Source: JALNZU01 sp964463695 (lineage in GTDB: Bacteria > Bacteroidota > Bacteroidia > Bacteroidales > F082). From it: DNA of 64,000 bases. Below are positions 60,328 to 64,000 of the stretch, one piece after another (the first letter of the stretch is position 1; each line of letters begins with the position of its first letter). The stretch covers positions 62,001-126,000 of the forward strand of contig CAYXCZ010000002.1 in the NCBI GenBank assembly GCA_964463695.1. The letters are read 5' to 3'. Below the pieces are notes generated by a model that searched no databases, was not told where the DNA came from, and saw nothing but the letters and a program-made list of their open reading frames with translations. Made by a program: the position numbers and the translations under genes.

Positions 60328-61071
60328 ATGAAATTGTTTCAATTCCTGGGTTTCTTTCATCAGCATCTCTTAATAAAACATGTTGTTTTGGCTTGCTTCA
60401 TTAGCTTGACAATGGTCCCGGTTGAGATTTTTTGTCAGGAGTACACTGTTGTTCCCGATACCATTTATGGAGCTGATCCACTGCTACAAAACGGAAAAAT
60501 TTACAATTTTTTCCCACCTCCAGGAACAAGCGGTAATCCGTATTTAAATGGTGCTGATTTTGTTGATGGCACTTTAGTGCTTCGCGGACAAGTATTTCAG
60601 AACCTTCCACTTAAGTATGATATTTTTAACAAAGTAGTTGTTCTTGGCTATCGTAATGAACTTGGGGCTCAGGGACAAATAATTGTTTCAAATGCATTTC
60701 TTGATGCTTTCACATTGGGTGATATGAAATTTATCCCTTTTACAGGTGTTGATTCTGTAATTAGATATGACCAAATTATTGGAGATGAAACCTTTGGAAT
60801 TGTATATTCATGGTATAAACTCATTGCATTGGATACCCGGCTTGGGGCATCGAATCATGTATTTTCTGATCCAAAGAAAAACGCAATGCTAATCCGAACC
60901 CAAAAACTTTACAGTTTCAAAAACAAGCGTTCCTTTCTTCGTCTGTTTACCAGTGAAGAAAGAGAAAAGTTGAAATCAATCATTAAAAAGCATAAAATCA
61001 AGCTTCATCGTGCCACTGATTATCAGATGGGACTTTTTGTTTCTGAATGCAGTAAAACGCTTGCCCCATGA
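60328..61071 (+). CDS. Secreted protein of unknown function in the TonB receptor operon
   Basis: The 247-residue protein has an N-terminal hydrophobic signal (about 18-36, ending IFCQ). The mature part is beta-rich (YDIFNKVVVLGYRNELG, MKFIPFTGVDSVI) and the basic C-terminal helix contains YSFKNKRSFLRLF and EEREKLKSIIKKHKIK. Similar secreted proteins recur in Bacteroidota but I know no function. Its TGA overlaps the ATG of the TonB receptor (ATGA), so the two are translationally coupled and likely work on the same surface process. Confidence 0.7.
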   Translation: MKLFQFLGFFHQHLLIKHVVLACFISLTMVPVEIFCQEYTVVPDTIYGADPLLQNGKIYNFFPPPGTSGNPYLNGADFVDGTLVLRGQVFQNLPLKYDIFNKVVVLGYRNELGAQGQIIVSNAFLDAFTLGDMKFIPFTGVDSVIRYDQIIGDETFGIVYSWYKLIALDTRLGASNHVFSDPKKNAMLIRTQKLYSFKNKRSFLRLFTSEEREKLKSIIKKHKIKLHRATDYQMGLFVSECSKTLAP

Positions 61072-63845
61072 AGCGGTTATCTATATTTCTGTTGTTTTGG
61101 CTGCTGTTTATAAACGCAGTTTTAGCCGATGATCCCCCTAAAAAGGCGAGCTGTAATTTTAGTAAGGCATCTTATGCCGAGTTTGCATCCTTCATTTTCA
61201 ATGAAACAGGAGTACGCATTTTTTACCAAAAGGAGGCTGTAAAAAACATTCAGGTTACTTTAAAAGAAGATAGTTTGAGTGTATTGGCATTGGTTGAAAA
61301 AACGATTAGTGGCACTAATTTAAGAGTTTCAGAATGGAATAAGCATCTTGTGGTACTTCCGGAAATAACATTGTACACCGGGTTGCCTCCTTTTCAACCC
61401 ATTCTCTCCGAGTCACAAGATGGCAGTGATGCTGTTGAAAAGAAGACAACAGCCGAAGAGAAGTACCTTACAGGCAGAGCTCCTGAAGTAGTTAAAACAA
61501 TACGGATTGGAAATGCGGGCGCGATAAAAACCACAGGTAAAGCAAAAATCCTTGGACGTATTCTGGATAAGGACAGCGGAGAGCCGATCTATAATGCTAC
61601 ACTTTACTTTCCCGATCTTGAGACAGGTGTTGTTACGGATGAGAATGGTTTCGCTACGCTTTTATTACGTCCTGGGAAACATGCTGTTCGTATTGATTAT
61701 CTTGGATATGAGCGTAAAAACTACTTGTTTGATGTGTATAACGATGGCGACTTTACGATTGAATTGGGCAGAACGGTGATTCAAATGAAGGAGTTTGTTG
61801 TGTATGGTGACAAGCAGATGAGCATGAAATCCAAAGACCCCGGGCTGGATAAAATTGCCATGAAGACCATCAAAGAACTTCCCATGATGATGGGAGAGCG
61901 TGATGTGTTGAAAATTTCAAGTATGCTTCCTGGCATTGTAAACACAGGTGAAGGTACTTCCGGAATTAATGTAAGGGGAGGAGGATCAGATCAAAATGCG
62001 TTCTATATCAATAAGATACCTGTTTATAACACTTCCCACTTGTTTGGTTTCTTTCCGGCTTTTAATTCTGAAATTATTCGTGACTTTTCCGTTTATAAAG
62101 GGCATATACCTGCTCAGTTTGGAGGCAGGCTATCTTCTGTTTTTAATATTACAACACGTCAGGGAAACAGAAAACGTTTTTCGGTTCGTGGAGGTATAAG
62201 TCCGATAACCGGCAATATTGTTGTTGAAGGTCCAATTATCAAAGACACCTGTTCAGTTCTGCTTAGTGCCCGCACCTCCTATTCTGACTGGATGCTTGAG
62301 CGTATTGAAGACCCAACAATAAGAGCCTCATCAGCCAATTTTAACGATTTTGCAGCTGCGGTAAATTTTGATGTGCAAAAAACCCAGATTGCTGCTTTTG
62401 GTTACAGAAGTTATGACCGTTTTCGGCTGGCGGATCTAAATGATTACAATTATACAAACTCAGGTGTATCACTTAGCATCAGTCGTACTGTAAATGCGAT
62501 GCTGCGCGGCGAACTGTCGTTGATTGCTGCTGATTATAGCTTTAAAACAACAGATCGTCAACAAATATCATCGGCTTATGAACACTCATACCAAACATCG
62601 CATTATGAAGCCCGGCTCGACTTTAAACATGTTATAAGTTCGAGTCACACCCTCGATTATGGCTTGGGTTCAACGCTTTATAAGTTGGATAGAGGTACAG
62701 TATCACCGCTGGGAATTTTATCATTACGCATCCCGGTCGAACTTGGAGAAGAAAAAGGTCTCGAGTCATCTATTTATATATCAGATACATATGAACCTAA
62801 TCCCCGTCTGAGCTTAACATTGGGATTACGTTTTAGTGTTTTTAATCCACTTGGTCCTGATGATGTGCTCCTTTATGCTTCAGGGCTACCAAAAGATCTT
62901 AGGTTCATCGAAGATACGCTAAGTTTCTCCAATAATCAGCCTTTAAAGTGGTACACTGAGCCAGATATCAGGGCAGCAGTAAACTACAGTACCGACGAAA
63001 ATGGCTCATTAAAGTTTGCGTTCAACCAAATGCATCAGCACCTGTTTTTGCTCAATAATACAGTTAGTATTTCTCCCAGCGCTCAATGGAAACTCGCCGA
63101 TTACCATTTGAAACCCTCTCAAAGCAATCAGGTTTCGATGGGTGTTTTCCGCAATTTGAAACAATGGGGTTTGGAAACCTCTTTTGAGGTATATTATAAA
63201 CAGGCAAAAAACTTTCCTGAGTTCAGGGATGGAGCTGATTTTTTAAAGTCGCCGCATGTTGAAACTGCCGTTCTGCAAGGAACACAGAAATCCTATGGAT
63301 TTGAGTTTTTTCTCAAAAGAAACAACCGTAAAATTGATGGCTGGCTGTCTTATACCTATTCAAGATCGTTGATTCAAGTTGATGATGCAAATAAATTAAA
63401 CACAATCAATAACGGATTGGTTTACCCTTCAAATCACGACATACCACATGTGGTAAATCTGGTTGTTAACTATCATATTAGAAGGCGATTAACACTTTCA
63501 TCAGTTGTAACTTACCAAAGCGGACGGCCTGTTACTTTCCCAACCTCATTCTATTATGTGAATGGTGTTCCTATGCTCGATTATTCCAATCGCAATGCTT
63601 ATCGCATCCCCGACTATTTTAGAACAGATTTATCACTTACACTGGAGGGAAGTTTAAAAAAAGAAAAATTCATTCACAGCTCATTGGTTATCAGTGTTTA
63701 CAATCTGACCGGAAGGGAAAACCCCTATTCAGTGTACTTTAAAAACGAGGAGGGAAAGATAAAAAGCTATCAGTATTCGGTGATAGGAGTTCCAATTTTG
63801 ACCGCCACATGGATTTTTAAACTTGGTAATTATGCAGCAGAATAG
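61068..63845 (+). CDS. TonB-dependent outer-membrane receptor with STN and CarboxypepD-like domains
   Basis: The 925-residue protein imports a substrate across the outer membrane using TonB energy. A signal peptide (1-20) precedes an STN-like domain (about 27-105, with SFAEF-type YAEFASFIFNET and VTLKEDSLSVL). A carboxypeptidase-regulatory beta-sandwich follows (about 165-250, GRILDKDSGEPIYNATLYF), then the plug (about 265-390, GINVRGGGSDQNAFYINKIPVY and GGRLSSVFNI) and the barrel. STN domains often sense via FecR/sigma pairs, but none are in the window. The DUF4249 gene overlaps by 14 bases. Substrate unknown. Confidence 0.88.
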   Translation: MKRLSIFLLFWLLFINAVLADDPPKKASCNFSKASYAEFASFIFNETGVRIFYQKEAVKNIQVTLKEDSLSVLALVEKTISGTNLRVSEWNKHLVVLPEITLYTGLPPFQPILSESQDGSDAVEKKTTAEEKYLTGRAPEVVKTIRIGNAGAIKTTGKAKILGRILDKDSGEPIYNATLYFPDLETGVVTDENGFATLLLRPGKHAVRIDYLGYERKNYLFDVYNDGDFTIELGRTVIQMKEFVVYGDKQMSMKSKDPGLDKIAMKTIKELPMMMGERDVLKISSMLPGIVNTGEGTSGINVRGGGSDQNAFYINKIPVYNTSHLFGFFPAFNSEIIRDFSVYKGHIPAQFGGRLSSVFNITTRQGNRKRFSVRGGISPITGNIVVEGPIIKDTCSVLLSARTSYSDWMLERIEDPTIRASSANFNDFAAAVNFDVQKTQIAAFGYRSYDRFRLADLNDYNYTNSGVSLSISRTVNAMLRGELSLIAADYSFKTTDRQQISSAYEHSYQTSHYEARLDFKHVISSSHTLDYGLGSTLYKLDRGTVSPLGILSLRIPVELGEEKGLESSIYISDTYEPNPRLSLTLGLRFSVFNPLGPDDVLLYASGLPKDLRFIEDTLSFSNNQPLKWYTEPDIRAAVNYSTDENGSLKFAFNQMHQHLFLLNNTVSISPSAQWKLADYHLKPSQSNQVSMGVFRNLKQWGLETSFEVYYKQAKNFPEFRDGADFLKSPHVETAVLQGTQKSYGFEFFLKRNNRKIDGWLSYTYSRSLIQVDDANKLNTINNGLVYPSNHDIPHVVNLVVNYHIRRRLTLSSVVTYQSGRPVTFPTSFYYVNGVPMLDYSNRNAYRIPDYFRTDLSLTLEGSLKKEKFIHSSLVISVYNLTGRENPYSVYFKNEEGKIKSYQYSVIGVPILTATWIFKLGNYAAE

Positions 63846-64000
63846 ACAATTTCTTTATGTGGTTTGGTTATTGGCTATGCTAACATCCTGCATTAAGCCA
63901 TACACACCTGATATACGGTTGGATGATCAAATCAAGTATGTTGTCAATGGCCAGATAAATGACAGTGATGTGATTCAAACGATCAACATATCAAAAACAT
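63832..64000 (+). CDS. DUF4249 family lipoprotein, N-terminal part (cut by window end)
   Basis: The frame from ATG 63832 runs open to the window edge (56 codons). It shows a signal peptide with lipobox LTSC, then IKPYTPDIRLDDQIKYVVNGQINDSD, typical of the start of DUF4249 proteins. These surface lipoproteins are regularly encoded directly after carboxypeptidase-domain TonB receptors in Bacteroidota, and may act as substrate-capture partners by analogy with SusD; that function is inferred. It overlaps the receptor gene by 14 bases. Confidence 0.78.
   Translation, partial: MQQNRQFLYVVWLLAMLTSCIKPYTPDIRLDDQIKYVVNGQINDSDVIQTINISKT

Overview
The window comes from a chromosome of the phylum Bacteroidota, most likely an anaerobic Bacteroidales-type lineage. 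Evidence includes recurrent Bacteroidota -7 promoter boxes (TAnnTTTG), near-absence of Shine-Dalgarno sequences, a MurF-alanine racemase fusion, gliding-associated GldE and GldH, a type IX secretion C-terminal tail, an UpxY-type antiterminator, and a TonB receptor paired with a DUF4249 lipoprotein. [FeFe]-hydrogenase maturases and an oxygen-sensitive glycyl-radical hydroxyproline dehydratase point to strict anaerobiosis. No rRNA, phage, transposase or CRISPR array was seen. There is one tRNA (Phe).

Layout. 1-4.3 kb: end of a histidine kinase, then hydG-hydF-hydE, closed by a bidirectional terminator. 4.4-12.1 kb (minus): coaX, an outer-membrane protein, a TPR protein, lptC, gldE and a PpiD-like foldase, an envelope-biogenesis cluster. 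12.2-14.4 kb: tRNA-Phe, phosphofructokinase and a ComB-family phosphatase. 14.4-22 kb (minus): tadA, a large T9SS-exported beta-propeller protein, DNA polymerase I and a PIN-PhoH protein. 22.3-27.1 kb (plus): aminotransferase plus omega-amidase, then trkA-trkH potassium uptake. 27.2-32.2 kb (minus): two small operons of poorly known envelope proteins, including a three-module leucine-rich-repeat protein. 32.3-37.4 kb (plus): a radical SAM/DUF6873 pair and a HypD-type glycyl-radical dehydratase with its activase.

37.4-43.3 kb (minus): a compact exopolysaccharide start (wza, wzc, upxY, UDP-GlcNAc 4-epimerase) and a coiled-coil membrane protein. 43.5-47.7 kb: gldH, a divergent SDR, dnaG (TTG start), a PspC protein and a small coiled-coil protein. 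47.8-54.1 kb (plus): glycosyltransferases of GT2, GT87-like and GT-C type, a lipid kinase, and pgk. 54.3-59.9 kb (minus): a lipoprotein isoaspartyl peptidase, a TauE/SafE exporter, murF-alr and pdxA. 60.3-64 kb (plus): a translationally coupled operon of a secreted unknown protein, an STN-domain TonB receptor and a DUF4249 lipoprotein cut by the window edge.

The most unusual items are the tyrosine-kinase tail of 14 Gly-Tyr dipeptides encoded partly by an 18-bp minisatellite, the modular LRR protein with three WWN linkers, the HypD activase lacking the usual ferredoxin insert, the radical SAM/GME-fold pair of unknown function, and an SDR without its catalytic tyrosine. All functional calls rest on motif reading and recalled family knowledge; no searches were run.
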